Shown in pieces: positions 9,481 to 19,094 of a stretch of DNA of 32,320 nucleotides. The position numbers and the translations under genes were made by a program. The first letter of the stretch is position 1. Each line of letters begins with the position of its first letter. The notes below the pieces were generated by a model. The model saw nothing but the letters and a program-made list of their open reading frames with translations. It did no database searches and was not told the origin of the DNA. This DNA comes from Chara braunii (taxonomy: Eukaryota > Streptophyta > Charophyceae > Charales > Characeae), in the NCBI GenBank assembly GCA_003427395.1, contig BFEA01000196.1, positions 2,075,810-2,108,129 of the forward strand. The letters run 5' to 3'.

Positions 9481-9790
9481 CAAGTGAATTCTGGTACGAA
9501 GACTGAAAGCCTGCACTGACATTCCATCTGTTGAAGGGGGAAGTTTTGGATAGGTGGGTTCAGTTTTGACCCTCGGCTCCCATATTTTTCCAAGCTTCTT
9601 CAGACTTCTTCTGAATTTTAGCCTATCTCATGAAGTTTTTTGTCTAATAGGCTAGAAATTGCTCATGACCCTATTCTTAGCCAAAGCGGGGTAGTAGCCC
9701 CGGTATCTTGAGTTTTGTTTTCTGCATATGTTCTCCAAATGTTCCTAATGGGACGCTGGGCCCGGTTCCCAGCACGTGTGGCTCAAAAGG

Positions 9791-10140
9791 TTGCTGGCTT
9801 CTGTGTCCGTCTATCCTCATTTTTACTCTTCACGAGGCTTCAAAGCCTTTGACCACGGCTCCATGACTTTTTTTTTCGTTTTTATGAGAACAACCCAATC
9901 GGATGTTAGGTGTGCTGATAAGAGCAGACACATCTAGCACCGTCAGGGAGGCTCCATCTATTGGTGGGGAGCTCCATGACTTGTATGATTGTATCATTTG
10001 TATGTCTTTAGATACCTGTTATCAACTTCAGTTTTAAATACTTTCAGCACCCTTTCCGAATCCACAGAGATATATAGTCCCCTTTTCTCTGAGTATGGCC
10101 AGGTTTGAGGGTCGACCCAAGACAAGCCACTCAGTGCTTT
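9791..10140. other. Intergenic stretch, no gene recognised
   Basis: Mixed-composition DNA following copy B, with short inverted phrases such as GGAGGCTCCATC...GGGGAGCTCCATG near 9950. I see no coding region or RNA gene. Confidence 0.5.
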
Positions 10141-10164
10141 TTTCTATTAATTTCGTTCTTATAA

Positions 10165-10235
10165 TTATATAGAGATTCGAACTCAGGTCAATCTTATCGC
10201 ACCCCTTAAGCTGACGTCTCAGCCGTTGTAATGAG
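10165..10235 (-). repeat. tRNA-like (SINE-head) sequence
   Basis: On the minus strand an A-box-like phrase (GGCTGAGACGTCAGCTTAAGG, RNA polymerase III type; plus-strand 10204-10224) precedes a B-box-like GAGTTCGAATCTC (plus-strand 10172-10184) at tRNA-like spacing. Acceptor pairing is not evident, so this is not a functional tRNA. A tRNA-derived SINE head or a decayed tRNA is the likeliest reading. Confidence 0.35.
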
Positions 10236-10518
10236 AGGGAAGATCACAGAGGTCAAAGACTGTCCAGACTGTGGCCATCTATGATAACCAGCGCCCCATA
10301 GATAGAACATGATGTCGTTCTCGTCGGACATTAATCTGTTTCTCTACCCACCTCTCTTATCTAGCCCATCCCATCACTCTCTCCCCTACTTCTCCCATCT
10401 CTCCCTCACTTCCATCTTTCCCATCCAGACTTCCTACTTTGCCTTCTGGCCTACATCAGAACTCTGCACTCCCCTATATTCCCATTCTGGGTAGGATCCT
10501 CAGAGACTATATGTGAAA

Positions 10519-10591
10519 CAACTTCAGGCGGTTAGTATAGTCGCCTTGAAACAAGTTGAAGGTAGAGTCGGTGCTATGTAGAGATACATAG
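10519..10591. other. Two adjacent hairpins
   Basis: Hairpin 1: CAACTT (10519-10524) and AGGCG (10526-10530) pair with CGCCT (10542-10546) and AAGTTG (10553-10558). Hairpin 2: CTATGTA (10574-10580), a GAGA tetraloop, TACATAG (10585-10591). GAGA is a GNRA loop. No gene is associated. Confidence 0.5.
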
Positions 10592-10742
10592 AGTGCTACT
10601 AGTGTATGTATACTGAGCAACAACAGGCTCGAGCGGGCTAGTGGCCAACATAACAATTAGAACGTCGTGAGACAGTTCGGTTCCTATCTACCGTTGGTGA
10701 TTTGAAGAGAACTGAGAGAAGCCACCCCACATGCCCTTACGT

Positions 10743-10743
<1 letters not shown>

Positions 10744-10820
<77 letters not shown>

Positions 10821-10876
10821 GCTAGCTAGCTTGCCCGCGCGAGTGGCGCCGACATTCGCTCTCTCTCTCTCTCTCG
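10744..10876. repeat. (CT)n and (GT)n microsatellites
   Basis: CT repeats (10744-10805) pass into GT (10805-10820); a second short CT tract lies at 10859-10875 and continues as CGCGCG. Neighbouring DNA (10830-11300) shows no recognisable gene. Confidence 0.95.
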
Positions 10877-11312
10877 CGCGCGCACCCGGGAGGACATGTC
10901 CACTTCCAGACATCGACCTATCCGCAGCATTGTTTGAAGGCTGGACATGTCCGCTAAGAACTAAGTAACAAACGAAATGAAGAACAAGGACGAAAGGTTG
11001 CTGATGAAACGGAACACGATTCGAGTGATGCTACTGGGGGATGCTCTTATCACCGCCAATACCGAACTTCCGACAATGTATCAGATACAAATCTCCCACT
11101 GTCAGTATTCTCGTTAAGTTAACTTTACCAGAAAACCATAAAGAGAAAAAACGTGCAACGCGATCGGAGCTGAGAGCGGACACACAAAGCCGAGGGAGAG
11201 CGGGAGACGGAAGCGGCACAGAAGGCGAGACGTCGAAGACGGGTCGAGAACAAAAGGGGAGAAACGTGAGGGGAATGAGTTAGGGATTGGCTCAAACTCC
11301 GTTTTTTTTTTA

Positions 11313-11400
11313 TCATGGCTTACTTTCTAGAATGTAGGATTTGAACCTACAACAATGAGTTCACCATCTGGTCCATCTCCAGTTAATCCAATCTCAGCAA
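11313..11400 (-). pseudogene. tRNA-like T-arm remnant
   Basis: On the minus strand TGTAGG-TTCAAAT-CCTACA forms a perfect T-arm with a canonical loop, preceded by an A-box-like AGTTCAATTGCTGAG near the tRNA-5' position. The acceptor stem does not pair and the anticodon arm is not clear. It adjoins the mitochondrial tRNA-Pro relic, so it may be another mitochondrial tRNA fragment in inverted orientation. Identity unresolved. Confidence 0.3.
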
Positions 11401-11419
11401 TTGAACTGTTTGAACATAA

Positions 11420-11491
11420 CAAGGTGTAGCGCAGTCTGGTAAGGCATCTGTTTTCGGTAAAGAAGTCATAGGTTCGAATCCTGTCACCTTG
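11420..11491 (+). pseudogene. trnP: Mitochondrial-type tRNA-Pro relic (nuclear mitochondrial insertion)
   Basis: The acceptor stem is perfect (CAAGGTG with CACCTTG), the T-arm is intact around TTCGAATC, and GCGCAGTCTGGT matches the D-arm of plant mitochondrial tRNA-Pro(UGG). Decay is clear: the D-stem 3' side has lost bases, the anticodon stem has a mismatch, and the loop reads TTTCGGT where the plant gene has TTTGGGT, turning the UGG anticodon into UCG. Mitochondrial-type sequence and decay inside repeat-rich DNA, directly followed by an sdh3 start, indicate a mitochondrial DNA transfer. The comparison with the plant gene is from memory. Confidence 0.8.
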
Positions 11492-11514
11492 AGTCAAAAT
11501 CAGAGTAAATTGAA

Positions 11515-11550
11515 ATGAAAATCAATCGACCATTATCACCTCATATTACT
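11515..11550 (+). pseudogene. sdh3: 5' fragment of mitochondrial sdh3 (SDHC)
   Basis: ATG at 11515 starts the frame MKINRPLSPHIT, closely matching the conserved N-terminus of plant mitochondrial succinate dehydrogenase subunit 3 (membrane anchor of respiratory complex II). Homology stops after codon 12, where a different sequence with a 36-bp-spaced GACGTTTTAT repeat (11551 and 11587) begins. It lies 24 bp downstream of the tRNA-Pro relic, consistent with a mitochondrial trnP-sdh3 cluster. Only about 4 kDa of protein at most could be encoded, so it is non-functional here. Confidence 0.72.
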
Positions 11551-12098
<548 letters not shown>

Positions 12099-12099
12099 G

Positions 12100-13813
12100 T
12101 TTAGTATAAACAAGACTACGAACATAGGACAACCGTTCCAGAGTGCTTCGCCCGTGTGTGTGTGTTTGCATTAGCCAAAGCGAAGGCCTGTACAAAAAAT
12201 GTCTCCGTGCATCGGGCAGGCATAGCCTCTCGCTCAGTTCCGCTATGTTCGACGAAGGCACAAGAGTGCAAGACCAGCACGAGGCTTCACCTGAAATAGC
12301 AGAAGAGATCCAGAAATCCTGAAAAGCCAGGAGAAATCCTAAATAGCCGGGAAGACGCCAATAATGGTAAGAGGTTTCAGGACAGTATACACATTCAAAA
12401 GACATCTGCAGTGACAACCGCCCGAGGCGACACAAGGAAAAAAACATTCAGTTCGGGGTTTTTCCTTCACCTTCGAGATTGGCTTACAAGAAACGAAGTC
12501 ACAAGATAAATTGTCAGCGGATCTGAGCATTCATAATCTTCCCTCTTGGGCAGGCCTACAAGAAGGCAGATGACGGCCACCCGACGCCCTACCCCCTGAA
12601 GACGCAATCGTTCCCCCAGGGCCCAGACAAGTACTATAAAGATCTTTTGAATGTGAGGTTCCAGTTGCTGGTCCATTTCGCCCTCTATCCATTCCGCTCC
12701 TCCATTCATTCGTCAACCGCTCATTCCGTGCCAATCCCTTTAATTGGTAGACCTGTATATTTTTTTGACATATGAAATAACGAATGCAAAAACCAATTAC
12801 GATGAGACTAGCACTACAGTTATCAATGTAATTACCCGACTTAACCGAGAACAACCCCAACCGACCTGTACCTTCGATACCAACCGTAGTAAAATATCAG
12901 CCAGCCTACTGAACCAAGGGTAAGAATGAAAATTGAAAAGGGACATATGGACAAACTCTACGCAGAGACGTCTAAGAAGAGGGGCAGGTAATGTTAGCCC
13001 CATATAAATTGAGAACGAATAGATACAGTGGCACCACCAATGTGTGTGGAAGAAAACGAAGAACGAACGACCGAAGGCAATAAACACAGCCACAACAGGG
13101 ACCGAAACAGAAGAACACCAGGTGAAATGACGGAAGAGGAAAATATGAAGACGAAGAGGAAAATATGAAGACGGTATCAAAGTGCGGAAACCATTAGTGA
13201 GGTCAAGATGGGAGAGAGAAGACCACGATGCGCCCAAAGCGAACGAAGGAAAGCGAGGGGAAAGGGCGCTCACAGGAGGCAGCGGAACGACAATGCGAGC
13301 GTCGTGACTCAGCGGGACCACCAAAAGACCAGGGAGGGTGCCAACGCAGACCGGTGAGAAAGTCAACGACGAAAGGAGAGCTGGAAACGAAAATAAGGCG
13401 GAAGAAAAAGGAGGAAGAAGACACAAGTCCAACTCGGTAGAGAAAACAAAAGCAGACAAAAAAGAAAGGACGCCAAGGAGAGGGGGAGAGAGAACCGAAT
13501 TGGGGGGAAACAGCAGAGATGACAGGGAAATGAAGACACGAACAGACGAGCGAACTATCGGTAGCCAGCCAGCCACCCACCTGCATCACGCCTATACATT
13601 CAGTTTGTAGGTGCTGGGGCCGAGCACACAAACTCACACCCTGTCACGTAAAAAAAAAGATGCTCTCTGCAATTGCATTAGGCGGCAAGCAGGCAGGCAT
13701 GCAGTGGCCGTGGTCACGAGAACGAACGAAGAACTCTCAAACGGCGACAAGAGTTTAGTTCGGCGTACAACTCCGATTTCCCACGAGGCACGGAGTGCAG
13801 TGTCTCGCCAGAG
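12100..13813. other. Intergenic stretch, no gene recognised
   Basis: 12100-12800 contains a weak two-copy repeat around AAATCCTRAAWAGCC (about 12312-12350) and nothing else. 12800-13640 is purine-rich on the plus strand, with a 20-bp tandem duplication near 13136-13170. That bias removes stop codons from the minus strand and produces a 259-codon frame starting at GTG; it is rejected as a gene. 13640-13813 lies downstream of the gene at 13916-14833. Confidence 0.6.
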
Positions 13814-13819
13814 TTTATT
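13814..13819 (-). terminator. Polyadenylation signal AATAAA
   Basis: Read on the minus strand AATAAA lies about 97 bp after the stop codon of the 305-aa gene, a suitable distance for 3'-end formation. A canonical hexamer supports that gene being real; it remains a short motif. Confidence 0.5.
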
Positions 13820-13915
13820 TACCGGAGTCCAAACTGCGAAGTGAAAAAAGCGCGAAGAATGGCACAGGTGACAGGAACAGTAATGTACGCGTCCGAGAGA
13901 GACCCTAATTTACGC

Positions 13916-14833
13916 TCACGCGCGGAACAGTAGGGCGACGAGGACAGAGACAAGGACCGCGAGCCAGCAAGTTGTACGATGGACCACCCTGACAGCATTC
14001 GATGTATACATGCTGGCAAAGGCCTGGTCGTCGGACGTTCTAAACCAGAGCATCTCCTCTTCTTCAGTCAATTCTGGTTCGCTGGGCATGGCAGGCTCCT
14101 CACCTTTCTCAGACGGTTTCGCTGGAGGAGATGAACTGCTGGCCTTGCTTTTTTTCACAGGTGCAGACGGGGCCGCGAGATTAACACCACGACGCGAGGC
14201 TTCGGATGCGACTGCCACAACGTGCTGCGCGTCTGCAGCTGCCGACGCCTGGGCGATGACCTTAGCTGGGTTACTCGCTAGAGCGTTGGCAGCCTCGGAC
14301 GCCTGTGATATGGCTCTCTGGGGATCGTTCACCAGCGTGCTGGCTCCATCGGCGATTGCCCTCGAGTTTTGCGCCACAACCTTGGACGCCTCAGCCATAG
14401 CATTGTTGGGATTGCTGGCGAGGGCCGCAGCGCCCGCGACCACATCCGACGGGACGGCGTCCGGCAGAGGAGAACTCGCCAACGCCGCTACATCGGCACC
14501 GCACGTGCTGGTAATTTGGTTGACGCTGTCCGTGAAACTGCTGTTCACCATTCCTGATTCTTGAGAGGCCTTGGTGGCGCAGGCGTCGAACTTCTTCAGC
14601 TCTTGCCGGCATTCCTTAGGACACTGCTCGGGGGTTTGTATGTCAGCGGGGCAGGCGGCCTCAACTTTCTGGTACTCGTCCAGGCACGGAATTGACGGGG
14701 TTGGAATCGACAATTGACTGGCTACTTGCCCAATGGCATCCAACACATTCCCTTCCACTAGACAATTAGGAGCTGTAAGCACAGCGATGATGACACCTAG
14801 AATGGAGAGCGCAGCTGCGCATGTCGCAGCCAT
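13916..14833 (-). CDS. Predicted secreted, surface-anchored Cys/Ala-rich protein (305 aa)
   Basis: Single-exon frame with ATG in a strong context (CACAATGGC) and a TGA stop. Residues 1-28 look like a signal peptide (hydrophobic 6-21). Residues 50-111 hold six cysteines (50, 61, 71, 75, 85, 111; C-x10-C-x9-C-x3-C-x9-C-x25-C), enough for three disulfides; N97 is a glycosylation site (NSS). Residues 130-215 are Ala/Ser-rich with four copies of a P/S-x-x-A-I/M/V-x-x-x-A-S pattern (about 142, 157, 171, 189), probably helical. 220-255 is Pro/Ser/Lys-rich, then acidic (EEEE 257-260). 290-303 is hydrophobic at the very end: a membrane tail or GPI signal. This suggests an extracellular anchored protein. 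GC-rich codons contrast with surrounding repeats. I do not recognise the family; plant arabinogalactan-like or other GPI proteins are the nearest architecture. Confidence 0.75.
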   Translation of the reverse strand: MAATCAAALSILGVIIAVLTAPNCLVEGNVLDAIGQVASQLSIPTPSIPCLDEYQKVEAACPADIQTPEQCPKECRQELKKFDACATKASQESGMVNSSFTDSVNQITSTCGADVAALASSPLPDAVPSDVVAGAAALASNPNNAMAEASKVVAQNSRAIADGASTLVNDPQRAISQASEAANALASNPAKVIAQASAAADAQHVVAVASEASRRGVNLAAPSAPVKKSKASSSSPPAKPSEKGEEPAMPSEPELTEEEEMLWFRTSDDQAFASMYTSNAVRVVHRTTCWLAVLVSVLVALLFRA

Positions 14834-14967
14834 TGTGGTATATACACGGATGCTTCCTCAGCCGTGTACACAAAAGAAGTAAACCCAATCCGCGCAGAGA
14901 TCAGCAAACCACGATCTCAAGCGGGACTCAGGTGATGAAATGCGCCACTCCTATCCAATATCTTACC

Positions 14968-14977
14968 GAAATATATC
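14968..14977 (-). promoter_or_regulatory. TATA-like element upstream of the 305-aa gene
   Basis: On the minus strand GATATATTTC lies about 135 bp upstream of the ATG. A second TATA-like string (GTATATAC, plus-strand 14838-14846) is too close to the ATG to act as its TATA box unless the leader is leaderless-short. Position fits a core promoter, but the motif is short and AT-rich. Confidence 0.3.
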
Positions 14978-14999
14978 AAAAGACTCCACGACGTTGGCG

Positions 15000-16660
15000 C
15001 TTGTCTCGGTTCCCTCTGCTCGACGGTTGAAGCGCAATCCGCTAACCTCGTTGTTCCTCTCCGCTTCTCTCAGCACTGAAGATGACCACCACCCTACCCC
15101 GTCCTCGGCAACTTCCACGCCTCCGTTTCCCAACCCCTACCTCGACTCTCTTCCCCTTCCTTGGAAACGATTGCAGACAGACAAACGCAAGCAGATAGAG
15201 GAAGACAGAACTGACGACGATCGGCAGCGTCTTTGACGGCGACGTCTAAGGATGGCAATCGCAACGGCAACGGTGATCAAGCAAATGGGTAACTGCTGGT
15301 CAGGCTTACCAGCCTCCGTCCTCTTCTGCCTCGGGAGGTCTAGATCTATGGACGATCTACAGTACCGGCCAGAGTCGAGAGAGAGCACGAGCGAGCAACG
15401 GAAAATGACTCGAGGAACACACTGAGCACAGATATGGACTGGACCTGCACAGATGGGTCTCTTTCCTTCTCGAGTGTGCAGCTCTCTCACCCTCTCTCTA
15501 CCGACGACCCTGTTTCTTCTGGGCCGGGAAACTCTCCTCCACTCGCCTCCTTGACAACTCTGCTTTCGAGGTTCGGTCTCCGCACCACTTTATGGCAATG
15601 CCAGGTCCAGCGATGGGACAAATCGCCCAAAAGAAGAGGACATCCTCCGCTTTGTATCACTCCAGAGTGCTGCCAGTGGGCGACGCCTCCCGTCGGTGAA
15701 GGGGGAGGCTGCAAGCCTGTGCGCGAGCGGTCAGCGAACGAGCGAGCAGACGAGAGGCCGAAAGAGAGGGAGACAGGGCCGATCTCCGCCAGGCACGGGA
15801 GAAAGTCGGTTCATGTCGAAAGAGGGAGAGAGAGGGAGGGTCTCCCGCCTGCTGCAAGGATGGCAAATGCTCAGCGTCCACCGTAGGCAAGAGGCTTCCG
15901 TCTGGGCCGGATACGTGCTCCTTCACTACCCCAGTGACTTTCAGCCACCTGTCCTCGTCAATCTCGATGATTGGCCTTCGAGCCTCGCCAAACCATACAC
16001 GAAACGAAAAACGATGCGAGTGCATCTCCCCGCAGAAGGTGGCTGGATTCGTCCGTTACTATTCATAGCAGCGGATGCTTTTTGCCCAACTTCTGCGGGA
16101 AGATGCGCTCGCATTGTCTTTCGGTTCCTCAGTAGTGTGGCAATTGCTCACTCTGAGTGGCTGTAACGACCCCTTCAGCAGGTTCATTTTCCTTCCTCCC
16201 GCCCTTTCGTCCGTCCATCTGTCCGCTCCACTCCACTGCTTCCTCTCCCTTTGCGGGCATCAGCAGCATCAGCAGCGGGAAGCAGCAGCCTGCCGTTTCC
16301 TGCCCTGGCCCTTGGTCGTCGTCTTGCGCACGTTGCCCCCGTTGCTACATGCCTGCGCTGCGACTACCGACATGAACTACTCCAAACGCGCGCGAAACGA
16401 CAGCAAGCTCTTGGCACTTGTCCGAGGCAAATTTCGAAAAAGGAAAACCGGTGGGCGGGAACAAGCTGCAATGGCGCGCGCGGGCTCGGCTTCCTCGGTG
16501 GAACGTTAAAAGTGGGTTTCTCCTCTGTGGCAGCCTCGGCGACTCCACCCGCGCTGTTACCTGAATGCATTTTACCACGATGACGGCCCACGCCTATCAC
16601 CCGGTCCAGAACTTGGGCAGCTGAACTGCGCAGGTAGCGCGGTCCAGAAGGTGGATGAAG
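15000..16660. other. GC-rich stretch, no confirmed gene
   Basis: Several overlapping frames of 100-156 codons exist on both strands, as expected in GC-rich DNA, and none shows a recognisable domain. AGCAGCATCAGC-type triplets occur near 16258-16280. The stretch could be upstream regulatory DNA of the 305-aa gene or hold exons of an unidentified gene; the most coding-like piece is listed at 15850-16025. Confidence 0.4.
15850..16025 (-). other. Coding-like fragment, possible exon
   Basis: From an ATG at 16025 (minus strand) the frame starts MHSHRFSFRVWFGEARRP and continues with IIEIDEDRWLKVTGVVKEHV and DGSLLPTVDAEHLPSL. Its balanced charged/hydrophobic composition looks like a folded protein, then degenerates into low-complexity Ser/Leu/Arg below about 15850. 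Clear splice sites were not found. I cannot name a family. Confidence 0.25.
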
Positions 16661-16663
16661 AAT

Positions 16664-16740
16664 CCAGCGAACCTCAATTGGTTCGGCGTACAAGTGCCAT
16701 GCAGGAGGTCGTGGGTTCAATCCCCATGGCCGCCTGCGGT
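16664..16740 (+). repeat. tRNA-derived SINE head
   Basis: An A-box-like CCTCAATTGGTTCGG (16672-16686) and a B-box GGTTCAATCCC (16714-16724) inside GTGGGTTCAATCCCC, spaced as in a tRNA. The acceptor stem does not close, so it is a tRNA-related promoter rather than a working tRNA. The following sequence to 16833 is duplicated on the other side of the gap, fitting a repetitive element body. Confidence 0.5.
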
Positions 16741-16764
16741 ACGGTTGGTGCCAACCAACTGAGA

Positions 16765-16833
16765 TAGTTAGCTGGGTCCTCCCGAACAGTAATCAGGGTC
16801 TTCAGCCAACACAGGTGTGAGTGCGAGTGTGAG
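16765..16833 (+). repeat. Gap-flanking direct repeat, left copy
   Basis: These 69 bp match 17069-17137 with one difference (CAGCCAAC versus CAGCGAAC). The two copies abut the N run exactly on each side. Confidence 0.9.
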
Positions 16834-17068
16834 NNNNNNNNNNNNNNNNNNNNNNNNNNNNNNNNNNNNNNNNNNNNNNNNNNNNNNNNNNNNNNNNNNN
16901 NNNNNNNNNNNNNNNNNNNNNNNNNNNNNNNNNNNNNNNNNNNNNNNNNNNNNNNNNNNNNNNNNNNNNNNNNNNNNNNNNNNNNNNNNNNNNNNNNNNN
17001 NNNNNNNNNNNNNNNNNNNNNNNNNNNNNNNNNNNNNNNNNNNNNNNNNNNNNNNNNNNNNNNNNNNN
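16834..17068. other. Assembly gap, 235 N
   Basis: Unresolved bases. Because the same 69 bp lies on both sides, the gap may hide a tandem repeat or be a false join of two reads from one locus. Confidence 0.98.
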
Positions 17069-17137
17069 TAGTTAGCTGGGTCCTCCCGAACAGTAATCAG
17101 GGTCTTCAGCGAACACAGGTGTGAGTGCGAGTGTGAG
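17069..17137 (+). repeat. Gap-flanking direct repeat, right copy
   Basis: Second copy of 16765-16833. The following 17138-17376 has no recognisable gene. Confidence 0.9.
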
Positions 17138-17376
17138 TGGTTGCGTGTGGTGGGGGGGAGAGTGTTGACCTTAGACACTGTTGTTACTCCACAGGGTGGA
17201 GGAAGATGACAAGGGAGGCACAGATACCTGAAAATGCTCGGTCCTTGTGTTAGCCGGGCCCCCACCGGAGGCCTCAACCCTGCACCATAAACCGCTCTAC
17301 CTAGGGAAAGGGGCAAACATGCAATTACCTCCTGTCACCAAGAGAGGTACACAGCTGTGCACCCTCGGGGTAACAA

Positions 17377-17649
17377 CCTTTTCATCAAAATGGACATTTT
17401 TTCTTTTTTGAACAAAAGTGAACCCAACTAAATTGATCGAAAAAATATCAAAGTGTTTAGCTCTTGAGGGTCCAGTGTTTTTAAAATGCCGGACCCCCTA
17501 GATATATCTGGACTTAGCTGGTGTCCAGGGCGTACGGCGTTTTAAGAACACTGGACCTCAGGAGCTAAAAAAATTGATATCTTTTGGGCCAATTTAGTCA
17601 GTTTCAATTTAGTTCGAAAAAACAAAAAATGTCCATTTTGACGAAATGG
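17377..17649. mobile_element. Foldback MITE-like palindrome, about 273 bp
   Basis: The left arm (17377-about 17497) and right arm (about 17531-17649) are inverted copies: outer ends CATCAAAATGGACATT and AATGTCCATTTTGACG, mid-arm AACTAAATTGATCG/CAATTTAGTTCG, inner GTCCAGTGTT/AACACTGGAC. The centre is about 35 bp including AGATATATCTGGAC. No protein frame is possible and no clear target duplication is seen, so the superfamily is undetermined. Confidence 0.75.
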
Positions 17650-18183
17650 CTGTTTGGTGTCATTCTGATGTAATATCCTGGTCCATAGTTTGAAATATGA
17701 CCGAAGTTCATTTTCATAATGTATCTGTTCAGAAAGAGTCAATCAACGTGATCATATGTTTTCTCAAAGTCGATAAACACGAAGGTCACCTGGTGTTTGG
17801 ACTACCTGGTTAAACCGCCGGTGCCTTTCTCATCCATCGGCCTCGGGCGCTGCGTGCCAAGGGTGACCGATGTATCTGGCCGTTGGCAGAGGCCGGATCG
17901 AGGTTCCGTGTTAACCGTCGCACCTCTGCTTTTTGGCTGAGAAAGTACCAGTGGTTTAAGTCGTCAGTGTCATGCCCAACCTTTTTTTTCACCTTCGATC
18001 ATGCGGGGAGATGCCCCTGGAGGGTTAGAACAAGTTTAAAAATTCAAAAGAAAAAAAAAGGTTGCGGTGCATAGAATAGACAATGTGATCCCGAGTGACG
18101 ATCATTGCTTGTAGACAAAGAAGAAAAAAAATGTCTTGGCAGGAAAGAAAATAAAACATTAATCACAACCCAGTTTTCATATT
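17650..18183. other. Intergenic stretch, no gene recognised
   Basis: Contains a GC-richer block (17800-17940) with short inverted phrases (GGCCGTTGGCAGAGGCCGG) and A-rich ends. No coding region or RNA gene recognised. Confidence 0.5.
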
Positions 18184-18495
18184 GTAGCGGAATATTCATT
18201 CTCATTTGACTAGTATTGGAGCGAGGGTCCCTGACAGGTCCGCCAAAAGTGACTATTGCTGCCAACTTAGTCTGAAAATTTCATATCAGGGGCCTCACTC
18301 CACAACCACAACACACACAAAACAAAAAAATTAAGGCGGTGTATTTTTCCCCGTTCTAGCGGAAGATTCATTCTCATTTTGCACAATCGATGCGCACCGG
18401 AGCGAGGTCAATTGACAGGCGAGCCGAAAGTGACGGATGTTGCCAACTGTAAAGTCACACCTCAACTCGAGGCCTCGCTACACTACACACCAAAT
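18184..18495 (+). repeat. Dispersed repeat in tandem, period about 171 bp
   Basis: Unit 1 starts TGTAGCGGAATATTCATTCTC (18184) and unit 2 TCTAGCGGAAGATTCATTCT (18355). Both continue with GGAGCGAGG, TGACAGG, AAAGTGAC, TTGCCAACT and GGCCTC. A third copy is inverted at 4200-4260. Confidence 0.8.
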
Positions 18496-19094
18496 ATAAA
18501 AAAATGAGCATGATTCATCTTCAAGACATAAAATTTTCCAGAATTAAATAATTATCTTATAGTAAAATTACAATTTAAACTTTAAATTTTCATTCCATCT
18601 TAAAAATATCATTCCAATTTTAAAATTTTTCATTTTACTTGCAAACTTTCATTCCAAGAATAGGGTATCCCTTCTTATTTGGATTGCATGTTAGAAATGG
18701 AATGAAAGTCTGGATGAGTTCGTGAAATATTTTAATTGCATTGTCATTCTAAGTAAGGATTTTCGGCCATAAATAGGTTAATCCAATCTAAATAAGAAGA
18801 TATTTGTTGTAGTAGAATGAAAATTTAATTAAAACATTTCATAAACTCGTCAAGAGTCCAGACTTTCATTCCATCTTGAACAAATAGATGGAGTTGGAAG
18901 GGAAAGCTCATATTTAGACGGGAATTTATCAAATAAAACTGGAAATTTTAGAATTAGACGAACATTGGAATGATAATTTATAAATATGAAGATTTTTTTT
19001 TTTTTTGGAATATTTTTTCAACTTTCATATCTCATGAGAATTTTTTTGTTGTATAAAAAATGAGAATGATTCATCTTCAAGACATACTTGCTAC

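Larger units (their letters stand above)
5215..9790 (+). repeat. Segmental repeat unit, copy B (interrupted by a hAT element)
   Basis: This is the second copy of the unit at 560-3430 (landmarks given there). It is longer because of the hAT insertion at 6881-7997 and an apparent internal repetition: the block ending in the SSSGDGGS-like frame plus GTAAGTCTTG occurs twice (about 6690-6760 and 8525-8600) against once in copy A (about 2170-2230). The phrase TTCTTAGCCAAAG also recurs near 8416 and 9684, and near 3167 in copy A. AT-rich, intron-like DNA occupies about 5500-6050. No intact gene survives. Confidence 0.8.

Noticed and set aside
10165-10235. Functional nuclear tRNA gene
   Set aside because: Box-like sequences are present but the acceptor stem does not pair.
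12797-13576. 259-codon minus-strand frame as a gene
   Set aside because: It starts at GTG, lies opposite a purine-rich strand (which removes stop codons), has Ser/Leu/Phe-rich low-information composition and no domain.
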